From: a virus
DNA: 25,573 nt
IMG/VR virus record: IMGVR_UViG_3300046369_001362
Coordinates: 1-25,573 of that record
Strand: one strand, 5' to 3'
The notes beneath the pieces were generated by a model, which saw only the letters and a program-made list of their open reading frames with translations, was not told where the DNA came from and searched no databases. Below are positions 14,971 to 21,107 of this stretch, piece by piece (position 1 is the first letter of the stretch; each line of letters opens with the position of its first letter). The position numbers and the translations under genes were made by a program.

Positions 14971-15383
14971 ATAAATATGGTAATTACAGAAAACGAATCA
15001 TCCATACTGAAGGTGCATTAAGTATACCTGGTAGTGGGTTTGGTCCTTCTGTATTAGCCAATAGATTTAAGTATGAGTATAAGCATGTATTATTACCTCC
15101 TAGTTTATTAAGCATAGGTGGTAAAAAGTATATTGTTCCTACATGGCAAGAAGTATTACCTGAAACTGAATTAAGTGATATTAATTGGATTAAACCTAAA
15201 CCTAAAGTTAAACAAGAACCTATTATTGAAACTCATACTAGCAGTAGCAATGCAGATAAAACGTATAAAACAGCATATTACCCCGAATCAGGTAAGTTTT
15301 ATTGCGATTGCCCAGGTAGATGGAGAGCGTTTGATAACCGTTGTAAACACATAAAAGCATTAGAATTAAAAATAAATAAATAA
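14943..15383 (+). CDS. SWIM-type zinc-finger protein
   Basis: 146 residues. The C-terminus carries YYPESGKFYCDCPGRWRAF (112-130) followed by NRCKHIKAL (132-140), giving C121-x-C123 ... C134-x-H136, the zinc ligands of a SWIM domain (CxCxnCxH). SWIM domains contact nucleic acid or protein and occur in some recombination and helicase partners. The N-terminal 80 residues (LWEFRNLNKYGNYRKR, ALSIPGSGFGPSVLANRFKYEYKHVLLPPSL) are not recognised. It is the first gene after promoter P3 and lies directly upstream of the DNA ligase gene, so it may act with it in DNA repair or replication; that link is inference. The start AAGGTTATG matches the leader-gene pattern. Confidence 0.75.
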   Translation: MALWEFRNLNKYGNYRKRIIHTEGALSIPGSGFGPSVLANRFKYEYKHVLLPPSLLSIGGKKYIVPTWQEVLPETELSDINWIKPKPKVKQEPIIETHTSSSNADKTYKTAYYPESGKFYCDCPGRWRAFDNRCKHIKALELKINK

Positions 15384-15392
15384 ATAAAGGTT

Positions 15393-16658
15393 ATGACAGA
15401 ATTACAAAATTTTATAGATAATATGCGTGCTACAAGTAGTAGTACAGAAAAAGTTCAAATAATAAAGGATGCTGGTTCATTCATTCATGAAGTATTAGAA
15501 TATACTTATAATCCTTATAAACAATACCATGTTACAAGTAAAACTTGTAAAAAGAATAGTGATAAAGTAAGTTACACAGATTATACTTTATTTGAGTTGT
15601 TAGATAAATTAACTAATAGAGAAGTTACAGGCCATGCTGCAATTGAGTTAGTTAATGGGTTTGCTACTAAAAATGTTGATTGGTATTTAATTTATAAAAT
15701 AATAGATAAAGATTTAGGTATTAGAGCAGGTGACTCAATAATTAATAAGGCAATACCAGGATTAATACCTACATTTAAAGTTGCATTAGCCAAAGAATAT
15801 GATGGTAAATGTGATTGGCAAAATGATAATTGGTGGGCATCAAGAAAATTAGATGGTGTTAGATGTTTAGCTGTAGTTAATTATGAAGGTGAATGTACAC
15901 TTTATTCTAGAATGGGTAAAGAATTAACTACATTAAATAAAGTTAAAGAAGCAATTGAAGCAACAGGTATTATTAATACTGTATTTGATGGTGAGATTTG
16001 TTTAATTGATGAGAATGGTAATGAAGACTTTCAAGGTGTAATGAAACAATTAAGACGTAAAGACCATCAGATTGAAAATCCTGCTTATATGATATTTGAT
16101 ATGATTCATAAACCTAATTTTGATAATCAAAAAGGAGGTCCTATATTAAGTGAAAGATTATCAGCATTAAGAGGATTTTTACTTGGTAGATTTAATATAA
16201 CTAATATTTTACGTTATACATCCCAATTCCGAATAACAGATGGTAGACACTTTGATAAATGGGGTCAAATAGCAACTGATAATAATTGGGAAGGATTTAT
16301 GATACGTAAAGATGTTAGTTATGAAGGTAAACGTACTAAAAACTTACTTAAAGTAAAGAAATTTTATGATGCTGAGTATGTTGTAGTTGATTATGATAAT
16401 GATGATCATGAAGTAGTTAGAGATGGTAGATCAGAAACAATTAAAATGCTAGCTCAAGTATGGATTGAACATAAAGGACATAGAGTAAAAGTTGGTAGTG
16501 GTTGGACTCAAGATCAACGTTTACAATATATGGATGGTTCAATTGTAGGTAAAGTAATTACTGTTCAATATTTTGAAGAAACTAAAAATGATAAAGGTGG
16601 AATTAGTTTAAGATTTCCAACTGTTAAAATTGTTCATGGTAATGAACGATCTATGTAA
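15393..16658 (+). CDS. ATP-dependent DNA ligase
   Basis: 421 residues. It seals nicks in duplex DNA using ATP and a lysyl-AMP intermediate. Nucleophile motif I is K152-LDGVR (152-157). SRMGKE (172-177), FDGEI (198-202, motif III), EGFMIRKD (300-307, motif IV) and LLKVKKF (318-324, motif V) follow in the normal order. The last 90 residues form the OB-fold region, including VGSGWTQDQRL. An N-terminal helical domain of about 130 residues precedes the core, as in phage T4-type ligases, so the length is normal. The stop of the SWIM gene is 9 nt upstream. The start has AATAAAGGTTATG, the pattern otherwise found after promoters, although no two-box promoter is visible here. Confidence 0.95.
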   Translation: MTELQNFIDNMRATSSSTEKVQIIKDAGSFIHEVLEYTYNPYKQYHVTSKTCKKNSDKVSYTDYTLFELLDKLTNREVTGHAAIELVNGFATKNVDWYLIYKIIDKDLGIRAGDSIINKAIPGLIPTFKVALAKEYDGKCDWQNDNWWASRKLDGVRCLAVVNYEGECTLYSRMGKELTTLNKVKEAIEATGIINTVFDGEICLIDENGNEDFQGVMKQLRRKDHQIENPAYMIFDMIHKPNFDNQKGGPILSERLSALRGFLLGRFNITNILRYTSQFRITDGRHFDKWGQIATDNNWEGFMIRKDVSYEGKRTKNLLKVKKFYDAEYVVVDYDNDDHEVVRDGRSETIKMLAQVWIEHKGHRVKVGSGWTQDQRLQYMDGSIVGKVITVQYFEETKNDKGGISLRFPTVKIVHGNERSM

Positions 16659-16680
16659 TTAGATTTGGTATATCTAAAAA
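16659..16680 (+). terminator. Weak AU-rich hairpin after the ligase gene
   Basis: TTAGAT at 16659-16664 and ATCTAA at 16672-16677 can pair around a TTGGTAT loop, followed by A-rich DNA rather than a T tract. It is weak as a terminator. It is listed because the -33 box of promoter P4 starts at the end of the 5' arm and continues into its loop, the same arrangement as at the two stronger hairpins. Confidence 0.4.
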
Positions 16681-16695
16681 ATATTCGTATATTTA
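16664..16695 (+). promoter_or_regulatory. Bacteroidetes-type promoter P4 (TTTG-N20-TATATTTA)
   Basis: TTTG at 16664-16667, 20 nt, then TATATTTA at 16688-16695 preceded by TTCG (16684-16687). It precedes the unknown gene at 16736 with a roughly 40-nt leader. The sequence after the -7 box is filled by AGATAAAT repeats and ends in AAAGGTTAT before the ATG. Confidence 0.78.
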
Positions 16696-16726
16696 GATAA
16701 ATAGATAAATAGATAAATAAATAAAT
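16695..16726 (+). repeat. AGATAAAT tandem repeat in the P4 leader
   Basis: Three exact 8-bp copies of AGATAAAT (16695-16702, 16703-16710, 16711-16718) and one variant (AAATAAAT, 16719-16726). The first copy begins at the last base of the -7 box. Copy-number change would alter leader length and the distance from promoter to start codon. Confidence 0.85.
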
Positions 16727-16735
16727 AAAGGTTAT

Positions 16736-17146
16736 ATGGATAAATTAATTGTTAAATTTGAAGGTAAAGAAGAACCAACAGTATATAATATTGTTACTTT
16801 TCTTAAAAATAAATCAAAATTAAAAGAAGTATTATTTAGTAATGTTCAAGATTTGATTAGACACCCTTTAACTGAATGGCATGAAATAGTACATGCTGAA
16901 GTAAATCGTGGTGAAGGTGATAGTGAATCAAAACCATATGAATCCAAATATGAAAGAGAAAATATAGCATTACCTAAAGAAATGGCTAAGGAAATTGTTA
17001 AGGTAGCTACTTCACTTAAAGGTTGTACTATTAATTTTGTTGATAAATGTAATAAAGTATTAGATTTTGATTTACATGAAAAACTAAATAATAAATACGG
17101 ATTTACAGGTGCTAAACGTTTATATAATATATTTAAATTAAATTAA
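16736..17146 (+). CDS. Unknown phage protein
   Basis: 136 residues, not recognised. It starts MDKLIVKFEGKEEPTVYNIV, then continues with charged helices and an IALPKEMAKEIVKVATSLKGC segment around 90-110, ending in GFTGAKRLYNIFKLN. It has no metal motif, signal or membrane segment and is likely soluble and mixed alpha/beta. It is the first gene of the P4 unit and runs 2 nt before the next ATG. Its position between ligase and membrane genes gives no clear hint. Start chosen because AAAGGTTAT sits immediately before it. Confidence 0.7.
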   Translation: MDKLIVKFEGKEEPTVYNIVTFLKNKSKLKEVLFSNVQDLIRHPLTEWHEIVHAEVNRGEGDSESKPYESKYERENIALPKEMAKEIVKVATSLKGCTINFVDKCNKVLDFDLHEKLNNKYGFTGAKRLYNIFKLN

Positions 17147-17148
17147 TT

Positions 17149-17532
17149 ATGGCTGAAAATAGAGGTAGACCAAGTGAAAATGTAGTTAAACTTACAAAAT
17201 GGAATCTAGATACAGATGATTCTATATGGAAATATGATATGGATAAGTCAACTAATGGTCCTTATTCAGTAGAACAAAAATTCCAAGCTGGGAATAAACC
17301 AGAAAAATTTAAAATTGACCAAAAACCTTATGGTAAACATCCGGTTGTAATGGTATTTAAAACATCTAATCGTTCTAATGCTAAAACCAAAATTAAAGTA
17401 TTTAATAAAAATATAGATTATATTTTAAGTGCCAAAAAGTTACCTGGTGTACCTGAGAAGGCAGAAATAATTGATTTAGCTGTTGGTAAATCATTTATTA
17501 ATAAGTATAAACAAAAATATAATTTAGCTTAA
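17149..17532 (+). CDS. Unknown basic phage protein
   Basis: 127 residues, rich in lysine and asparagine. It begins MAENRGRPSENVVKLTKWNL; the GRP could be an AT-hook-like contact, though a single RGRP is weak evidence. The middle (PYGKHPVVMVFKTSNRSNAKTKIKVFNKNIDYIL) looks like beta strands. No family is recognised. It follows the previous gene by 2 nt (TAATTATG) and is followed by a 43-nt gap containing TTTATATATTTATAAC. That gap motif lacks a TTTG box 20 nt upstream, so a separate promoter is not supported. Confidence 0.65.
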   Translation: MAENRGRPSENVVKLTKWNLDTDDSIWKYDMDKSTNGPYSVEQKFQAGNKPEKFKIDQKPYGKHPVVMVFKTSNRSNAKTKIKVFNKNIDYILSAKKLPGVPEKAEIIDLAVGKSFINKYKQKYNLA

Positions 17533-17575
17533 TCTTTATATATTTATAACAAAATATTAATCAATTAATTATCAA

Positions 17576-17878
17576 ATGAAAACAATTTTAATTATTTTAG
17601 TTTTATTAGTAGCAGCCGCTGCAGTATATTATTTCGGATTTTATAAAAAAGGAAAAATTAATGATCGTGATGGTGATTTTATTCCTGATGAGGTAGAAGA
17701 TGCAGTTGAAGATGTTAAAGAAGTTGTTAAAGAAACTAAGCGTAGAGCTAAAGCTGTAAAAAAAGAACTTAAAGATGTTGCTAGTGCAGCTAAAGAAGTT
17801 ATTAACCAAGCTGGTGATGTAGCTGCTGCTGCAAAAGGAAAACCAAGACGAGGTAGAAAACCAAAAGCAAAAAAATAA
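17576..17878 (+). CDS. Membrane-anchored protein with Ca-binding-like loop, coiled coil and AT-hook-like tail
   Basis: 100 residues with a clear modular plan. Residues 3-22 (TILIILVLLVAAAAVYYFGF) form one transmembrane helix. DRDGDFIPDEVE (30-41) resembles the dockerin/thrombospondin type-3 calcium loop (D30, D32, D34, E41). Residues 40-86 are a long amphipathic helix with DVKEVVKETKRRAKAVKKEL, likely coiled coil. The tail KGKPRRGRKPKAKK (87-100) is very basic and contains an RGRKP AT-hook-like core. Topology and use are not known; the protein could link membrane and DNA or act as a virion part. The reverse strand shows long open frames here only because of the repetitive GCA/GAA codons. The neighbour at 17882 follows after 3 nt. 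Confidence 0.75.
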   Translation: MKTILIILVLLVAAAAVYYFGFYKKGKINDRDGDFIPDEVEDAVEDVKEVVKETKRRAKAVKKELKDVASAAKEVINQAGDVAAAAKGKPRRGRKPKAKK

Positions 17879-17881
17879 AAT

Positions 17882-18811
17882 ATGAGCAAATATAACTTAA
17901 CAGATATTTTAGAACAGTATAAAATCGGTTCAGGTTGGACTACAGATTTTGATTATGATGGGATGTTAAAGACCGGTTTAGGAACTAGTATTGATACTCC
18001 TATTGAAGTATTAAAGAAAATGTCTGATGACTTTGAGGATGTTAATTATCATAGAGAAAATAGCCATTTACAAGATGCTATTGACGCAATAGAAATTGGG
18101 GATATGAAGGAAGCTGAAGGTAGATTGAATGATTTTCATGTTGAAATTAGAAAAACCATTAAAGATCAAGGTATGGATATTGAGCCAACAGTAGGTAAAT
18201 TTATGGCTTCTAAAATGGAAGAAGAAATGGCAGTATTCTCATCTGAAGAGGATGAAGATAAGTATATTGAAAAAATGACTAAAAAAACACTTGAAAAAGA
18301 AAAAGCTGCTAAAAAGAAAAAAGAAGTAGAAGAAGTAACTTCACGTGAAGGTTCTCGTATTGAAGGTTTACTTAGTATTCCTTTAAAAGCTAAATTCTTA
18401 GAAGCATTTCAAGATTTATATTTTGATTTAGTTGAAGAAGATCCATTCATGGCTGAAGATGTAGTTGATCATTTAGGTATTGAAATGTTAAAACATTTAG
18501 ATGCTATCCAAGCTCAAGGTGATAAATTAGCTGGTATGGATCAACAAGAATTTACAGCTATTGATGAAGAAGATTCAATTGAAGAAGCATTACCTAAATT
18601 TAAAGGTGTGCCCCCAATGAAAGATATTGTTAAAGCATTAAAAGATGATGCTAAAGCAACAGATTCAGAAATAAAACAATTCATGGCATCAGTTAAAAAA
18701 TCAGGTGATGAATTTGATGATGTAGATGATTATGTTGAAGACTTTAAAAATTATGTTGCTGATAAATCATTACAAGAACACTTCGGTCGTTTCATGAAAG
18801 ATTACCAATAA
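17882..18811 (+). CDS. Long acidic protein, possibly structural or scaffold
   Basis: 309 residues, strongly acidic and helical, not recognised. It starts MSKYNLTDILEQYKIGSGWT and carries a lysine/glutamate coiled segment around 128-150 (KYIEKMTKKTLEKEKAAKKKKEV in two parts), then RIEGLLSIPLKAKFLEAFQDLYFDL and several acidic stretches (DEEDSIEEALPKF, GDEFDDVDDYVEDF). No membrane segment or cysteine is seen. High helicity, charge and position at the end of a unit closed by a strong terminator fit a structural or scaffold-like protein, but this is inference. It is separated from the membrane protein by 3 nt, so the two are likely made together. Confidence 0.7.
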   Translation: MSKYNLTDILEQYKIGSGWTTDFDYDGMLKTGLGTSIDTPIEVLKKMSDDFEDVNYHRENSHLQDAIDAIEIGDMKEAEGRLNDFHVEIRKTIKDQGMDIEPTVGKFMASKMEEEMAVFSSEEDEDKYIEKMTKKTLEKEKAAKKKKEVEEVTSREGSRIEGLLSIPLKAKFLEAFQDLYFDLVEEDPFMAEDVVDHLGIEMLKHLDAIQAQGDKLAGMDQQEFTAIDEEDSIEEALPKFKGVPPMKDIVKALKDDAKATDSEIKQFMASVKKSGDEFDDVDDYVEDFKNYVADKSLQEHFGRFMKDYQ

Positions 18812-18835
18812 AATAAATTAAAATAAATTAAAGAT

Positions 18836-18870
18836 AATGCGGTATCCATTTGGTTACCGCATTTTTTTTT
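18836..18870 (+). terminator. Strong intrinsic terminator at the end of the P4 unit
   Basis: AATGCGGTA (18836-18844) pairs with TACCGCATT (18854-18862). Inside it a further CC-GG pair closes an ATTT loop after one T-T mismatch. Nine consecutive T residues follow (18862-18870). This is the clearest intrinsic terminator in the window. The 3' arm contains TTTGG, the -33 box of P5, and the last T residues are the first bases of the P5 TTCG element. Confidence 0.92.
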
Positions 18871-18880
18871 CGTATATTTA
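18849..18880 (+). promoter_or_regulatory. Bacteroidetes-type promoter P5 (TTTGGTTACC-N10-TTCGTATATTTACC)
   Basis: TTTGGTTACC at 18849-18858, 10 nt, then TTCGTATATTTACC at 18869-18882, which puts 20 nt between TTTG and TATATTTA. The same two strings recur with the same spacing at P6. It lies inside the terminator region of the upstream unit and drives the 18919 gene. Confidence 0.85.
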
Positions 18881-18884
18881 CCCT

Positions 18885-18902
18885 GTTGATAATTAAGTCA
18901 AC
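18885..18902 (+). promoter_or_regulatory. Stem-loop with AATTAA loop just after promoter P5
   Basis: GTTGAT (18885-18890) can pair with GTCAAC (18897-18902), six pairs with one T-G wobble, around the loop AATTAA. It begins 4 nt after the -7 box, so it lies at or very near the transcript 5' end. A stem of the same size with a near-identical loop but a different stem sequence follows P6. Confidence 0.6.
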
Positions 18903-18918
18903 GCATTAAATAAAGGTT

Positions 18919-19065
18919 ATGAACGAACAATTTATTAAAGCAATTACAATTGCAATTGACAAAAAAATGATTACTGCCGACCAAGGGTTTGAGATCATTA
19001 GAGAGCAAAGTACTGAGCGTACTAGTGTTATTAACGAAACTATAGGTTTCAACCAAAAAAGATAG
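18919..19065 (+). CDS. Small protein of unknown function
   Basis: 48 residues. It begins MNEQFIKAITIAIDKKMI and has a second helix (ADQGFEIIREQSTERTS), ending in a short polar tail (INETIGFNQKR). It looks like a helical hairpin, and no family is recognised. It is the leader gene of the P5 unit with AAATAAAGGTTATG at the start, and its stop is 2 nt before the next ATG. Expression is well supported by promoter, hairpin and spacing. Confidence 0.7.
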   Translation: MNEQFIKAITIAIDKKMITADQGFEIIREQSTERTSVINETIGFNQKR

Positions 19066-19067
19066 TT

Positions 19068-19355
19068 ATGAAAACATTTGACGATTTAAAATTTACAAAA
19101 CATAGAGTTACTAAAAAAGCTATTATGGCATCACTTGAACTTAAACCTAATGTGTTTATATCAGTGGTTGCAGGTGAAGGAATGTACAGTACATCTAGAA
19201 AAGGTGTTAGAGCCGAATGTACTAAAGTTGAAGATGCTTCTTCATTTGAAGTTGCTATCATAGATGAAAACTTACCTGATGATGAGCAGCAATGGGATGT
19301 TAATGGTTGGCAAACTAGAGAAGATATTAATAAATTAATAATTGAGAACTCATGA
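19068..19355 (+). CDS. Unknown phage protein
   Basis: 95 residues. After a charged start (MKTFDDLKFTKHRVTKKAI) it has beta-rich segments (NVFISVVAGEGMYST, FEVAIIDENL) and an aromatic acidic region (DDEQQWDVNGWQTRED). No metal site, signal peptide or known motif is visible. It is in the P5 unit and overlaps the next start as ATGA, suggesting coupled translation. Function unknown; small phage proteins in this position often modify host enzymes, but nothing here supports a specific target. Confidence 0.7.
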   Translation: MKTFDDLKFTKHRVTKKAIMASLELKPNVFISVVAGEGMYSTSRKGVRAECTKVEDASSFEVAIIDENLPDDEQQWDVNGWQTREDINKLIIENS

Positions 19356-19588
19356 GTAAAGATAAAAGATATGTAGTGACAATGGATATGTATGTTTATG
19401 CTGATAGTGATTATATGGCTAAGAAACGTGCACATGATTTAAAATTATCAATTGAGAATAGACGCCATTCAGATCAGGTTACAGTAACTGAAATTGGTGA
19501 GCAACCATTTGCTTCTATGGAATATAGAAAATTAGGTAGTCCAACATTCCATCCTAAAGATTGGAATAACGAACCATTACCATTTTAA
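19352..19588 (+). CDS. Unknown phage protein
   Basis: 78 residues. A clear beta-strand start (RYVVTMDMYVYADSD) is followed by a helix (YMAKKRAHDLKLSIEN) and a second strand (QVTVTEIGEQPF), a beta-alpha-beta plan like small ferredoxin-like folds. It ends with GSPTFHPKDWNNEPLPF. No catalytic residues are obvious. It shares ATGA with the gene before and has one base before the next ATG. Function unknown. Confidence 0.7.
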   Translation: MSKDKRYVVTMDMYVYADSDYMAKKRAHDLKLSIENRRHSDQVTVTEIGEQPFASMEYRKLGSPTFHPKDWNNEPLPF

Positions 19589-19589
19589 T

Positions 19590-19727
19590 ATGAAAAAAGG
19601 AGATTGGTTATTATATAATAATAAACGTAAAAAGTGCTTTGGTATACACCATAATGGTAATATTTTACTTAAAATGAATGGTACTATAGTTCAAGTACAT
19701 AAAGAAAAAGTAAAAATTCCCGCATAA
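19590..19727 (+). CDS. Small beta-rich protein of unknown function
   Basis: 45 residues: MKKGDWLLYNNKRKKCFGIH, then HNGNILLKMNGTIVQVHKEKVKIPA. The alternation of short strands (GDWLLY, KCFGIHH, NILLKM, TIVQVH) suggests a tiny SH3-like barrel. It starts one base after the previous stop and closes the P5 unit, 3 nt before the P6 -33 box. Confidence 0.65.
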   Translation: MKKGDWLLYNNKRKKCFGIHHNGNILLKMNGTIVQVHKEKVKIPA

Positions 19728-19730
19728 AAA

Positions 19731-19762
19731 TTTGGTTACCCGGGCTAGGGTTCGTATATTTA
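19731..19762 (+). promoter_or_regulatory. Bacteroidetes-type promoter P6 (TTTGGTTACC-N10-TTCGTATATTTACC)
   Basis: TTTGGTTACC at 19731-19740, 10 nt, then TTCGTATATTTACC at 19751-19764. Both strings and the spacing are identical to P5, while the 10 nt between differ completely (CGGGCTAGGG here), which points to conserved boxes rather than recent copying. No terminator hairpin is seen at this site. It drives the 19806 gene and possibly everything to the end of the window. Confidence 0.85.
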
Positions 19763-19768
19763 CCACGT

Positions 19769-19786
19769 TGATGCAGTTAAGCATCA
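19769..19786 (+). promoter_or_regulatory. Stem-loop with AGTTAA loop just after promoter P6
   Basis: TGATGC (19769-19774) pairs fully with GCATCA (19781-19786) around the loop AGTTAA. It begins 6 nt after the -7 box. Compared with the P5 hairpin, several stem pairs change together while the loop differs by one base, as expected of a structured RNA element. Confidence 0.62.
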
Positions 19787-19805
19787 CATAAAAATAATAA
19801 AGGTT

Positions 19806-20552
19806 ATGTCAAATACAGAAACAATGCAATTAGATTTATTTCATGGAGTAGTATTAACTACTAAACAACAAGAAGAAGTTAATGATTTTGTTAAAAAAAT
19901 GGCTGAAAGAGCTGTTAAATCTCAAGATGATGTTAATAGAACAATGTTATTACTTGATGAAGCAGGATTTGTTCAAGGTGTTGATTATGATAGTAGTTTT
20001 GAAGTTTACGAGGTTACTAAAGAAGCATCATTTGGTTATTCATATAATAATACAAATTATGAGCATGAAGTTACTTACATGAATGCTGTAGGTGGTGTTT
20101 ATCTTAAAGTTAATACCATTAAAGAGGGTAAAATAAAAGAATATAAAGCTTCAGTTGATAGAGAAGGTGGTAAATTAATGTGTACTAATATTACTCAACA
20201 ATATAGATATTATAAGCCAAGTTCATTGCTTACTAAATTTAATGAGCATAATGAGCGTAAAATAAATGAGCTTGAACATAATAATAAGCAAAAAATTGCT
20301 TTAGATATTATAGTTGCTAAGTACCAGAAATTATATCCTAAAGCTGAGGTTAAAATTAGTTCTGATTATTATAGAAGATCTTATCATAGTTTTCCAACTG
20401 TTAAAGTTAAATTTGAATCAGGTAGTTCAGTTGAATTTACTTTAGGTTATGGTGATGAAATGGAAAAAGAAAGATTTCATAAAAAATATGATGCTCAACA
20501 TGAAACAACAAAAGATTTATGTGATAGATTTAATAATCAAAAAGCTAAATAA
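19806..20552 (+). CDS. Unknown phage protein, 248 residues
   Basis: 248 residues, not recognised. It begins MSNTETMQLDLFHGVVLTTK with a helix (QQEEVNDFVKKMAERAVKSQ) after it. A tyrosine-rich middle (FGYSYNNTNYEHEVTYMNAVGG split over two strands, QQYRYYKPSSLL) is followed by a charged helix (NEHNERKINELEHNNKQKIA) and a beta segment (FPTVKVKFESGSSVEFTLGYG). The plan is helix-beta-helix-beta with no cysteine cluster or membrane helix. It is the leader gene of the P6 unit with AATAAAGGTTATG at its start, so it is probably expressed strongly. Function unknown. Confidence 0.7.
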   Translation: MSNTETMQLDLFHGVVLTTKQQEEVNDFVKKMAERAVKSQDDVNRTMLLLDEAGFVQGVDYDSSFEVYEVTKEASFGYSYNNTNYEHEVTYMNAVGGVYLKVNTIKEGKIKEYKASVDREGGKLMCTNITQQYRYYKPSSLLTKFNEHNERKINELEHNNKQKIALDIIVAKYQKLYPKAEVKISSDYYRRSYHSFPTVKVKFESGSSVEFTLGYGDEMEKERFHKKYDAQHETTKDLCDRFNNQKAK

Positions 20553-20553
20553 T

Positions 20554-20751
20554 ATGAAGTTATACGATGTGCCTAGAAATAGTAAAATTAGAGTAGTGGG
20601 GGATATTAAAGTACCTCCCGCTGCTCCAATTATCGAAGAGCAAGAAGTATTAAATTTTAGCCATGTAGATGGAATGTATAGTTACTGTACTAATAGTAAT
20701 AATGAAGTAGTACATTTAGCAGCATGGACTGAAGTAGAAATTATTAAATAA
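20554..20751 (+). CDS. Small protein of unknown function
   Basis: 65 residues from ATG 20554, one base after the previous stop; the frame is open upstream but those extra codons lie inside the previous gene. KIRVVGDIKVPPAAPIIEEQ, then VLNFSHVDGMYSYCTNSNNE and VVHLAAWTEVEII suggest a compact beta barrel. No family recognised. The alternation resembles small phage proteins with SH3-like folds, which is only a weak hint. Confidence 0.65.
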   Translation: MKLYDVPRNSKIRVVGDIKVPPAAPIIEEQEVLNFSHVDGMYSYCTNSNNEVVHLAAWTEVEIIK

Positions 20752-20758
20752 ATAAGAT

Positions 20759-20986
20759 ATGAAAGTAAAAAAACAAGTTTTAACATATTGCTTGGCTCAA
20801 GCAAAAGAACTTTATAAATTGGGTGAACGTGATAAAGCTAGAGATTATTGTGACATGGGAATTGGTTACGTAGCAGCTAAAAAAGAAGATGGTTGGGATG
20901 GAGAAGACCTAATTGAAGACGTTAAAATTAACTTATGGTTAGAACGTTTTTGGATGTTTTTAGAAAATAAAAATTTAATGTTATAA
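20759..20986 (+). CDS. Small helical protein of unknown function
   Basis: 75 residues. VKKQVLTYCLAQAKELYKLG followed by ERDKARDYCDMGIGYVAAKK gives two helices with a turn, similar in look to a single TPR-like hairpin (A-x-x-LY-x-x-G-x-x-x-x-A-x-x-Y). A tryptophan-rich acidic tail (WDGEDLIEDVKINLWLERFW) follows. No catalytic motif. It sits 7 nt after the previous gene and one base before the next. Confidence 0.65.
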   Translation: MKVKKQVLTYCLAQAKELYKLGERDKARDYCDMGIGYVAAKKEDGWDGEDLIEDVKINLWLERFWMFLENKNLML

Positions 20987-20987
20987 T

Positions 20988-21107
20988 ATGTGCATGTCAG
21001 GAATACATTACGAAATTGAAGACGAATTTGAAGAGGATTTTATTGAAGTCGATCCTAAATTAATTTGTAAATACTCAGGACTTCTATCAATTTACGCTTA
21101 TGAATAA
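20988..21107 (+). CDS. Tiny acidic protein of unknown function
   Basis: 39 residues: MCMSGIHYEIEDEFEEDFIE, then VDPKLICKYSGLLSIYAYE. The first half is very acidic and the second mildly hydrophobic. The ATG follows the previous stop by one base, and the end overlaps the next start by 8 nt, which supports a real but unassigned gene. Confidence 0.5.
   Translation: MCMSGIHYEIEDEFEEDFIEVDPKLICKYSGLLSIYAYE

Noticed and set aside
17535-17550. TTTATATATTTATAAC in the gap before the membrane/coiled-coil gene as a promoter
   Set aside because: It has a TATATTTA core, but no TTTG lies 20 nt upstream and TTCG is absent, unlike the five two-box sites.
17606-17889. Two long open frames on the - strand, one with hydrophobic alanine/serine-rich sequence
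   Set aside because: They mirror the repetitive lysine/glutamate/alanine codons of the + strand membrane/coiled-coil gene and have no promoter or partner; every supported gene is on the + strand.
19882-20082. Second + strand frame inside the 19806 gene
   Set aside because: It lies wholly within the larger frame, has no start context and its composition is that of an out-of-frame reading.
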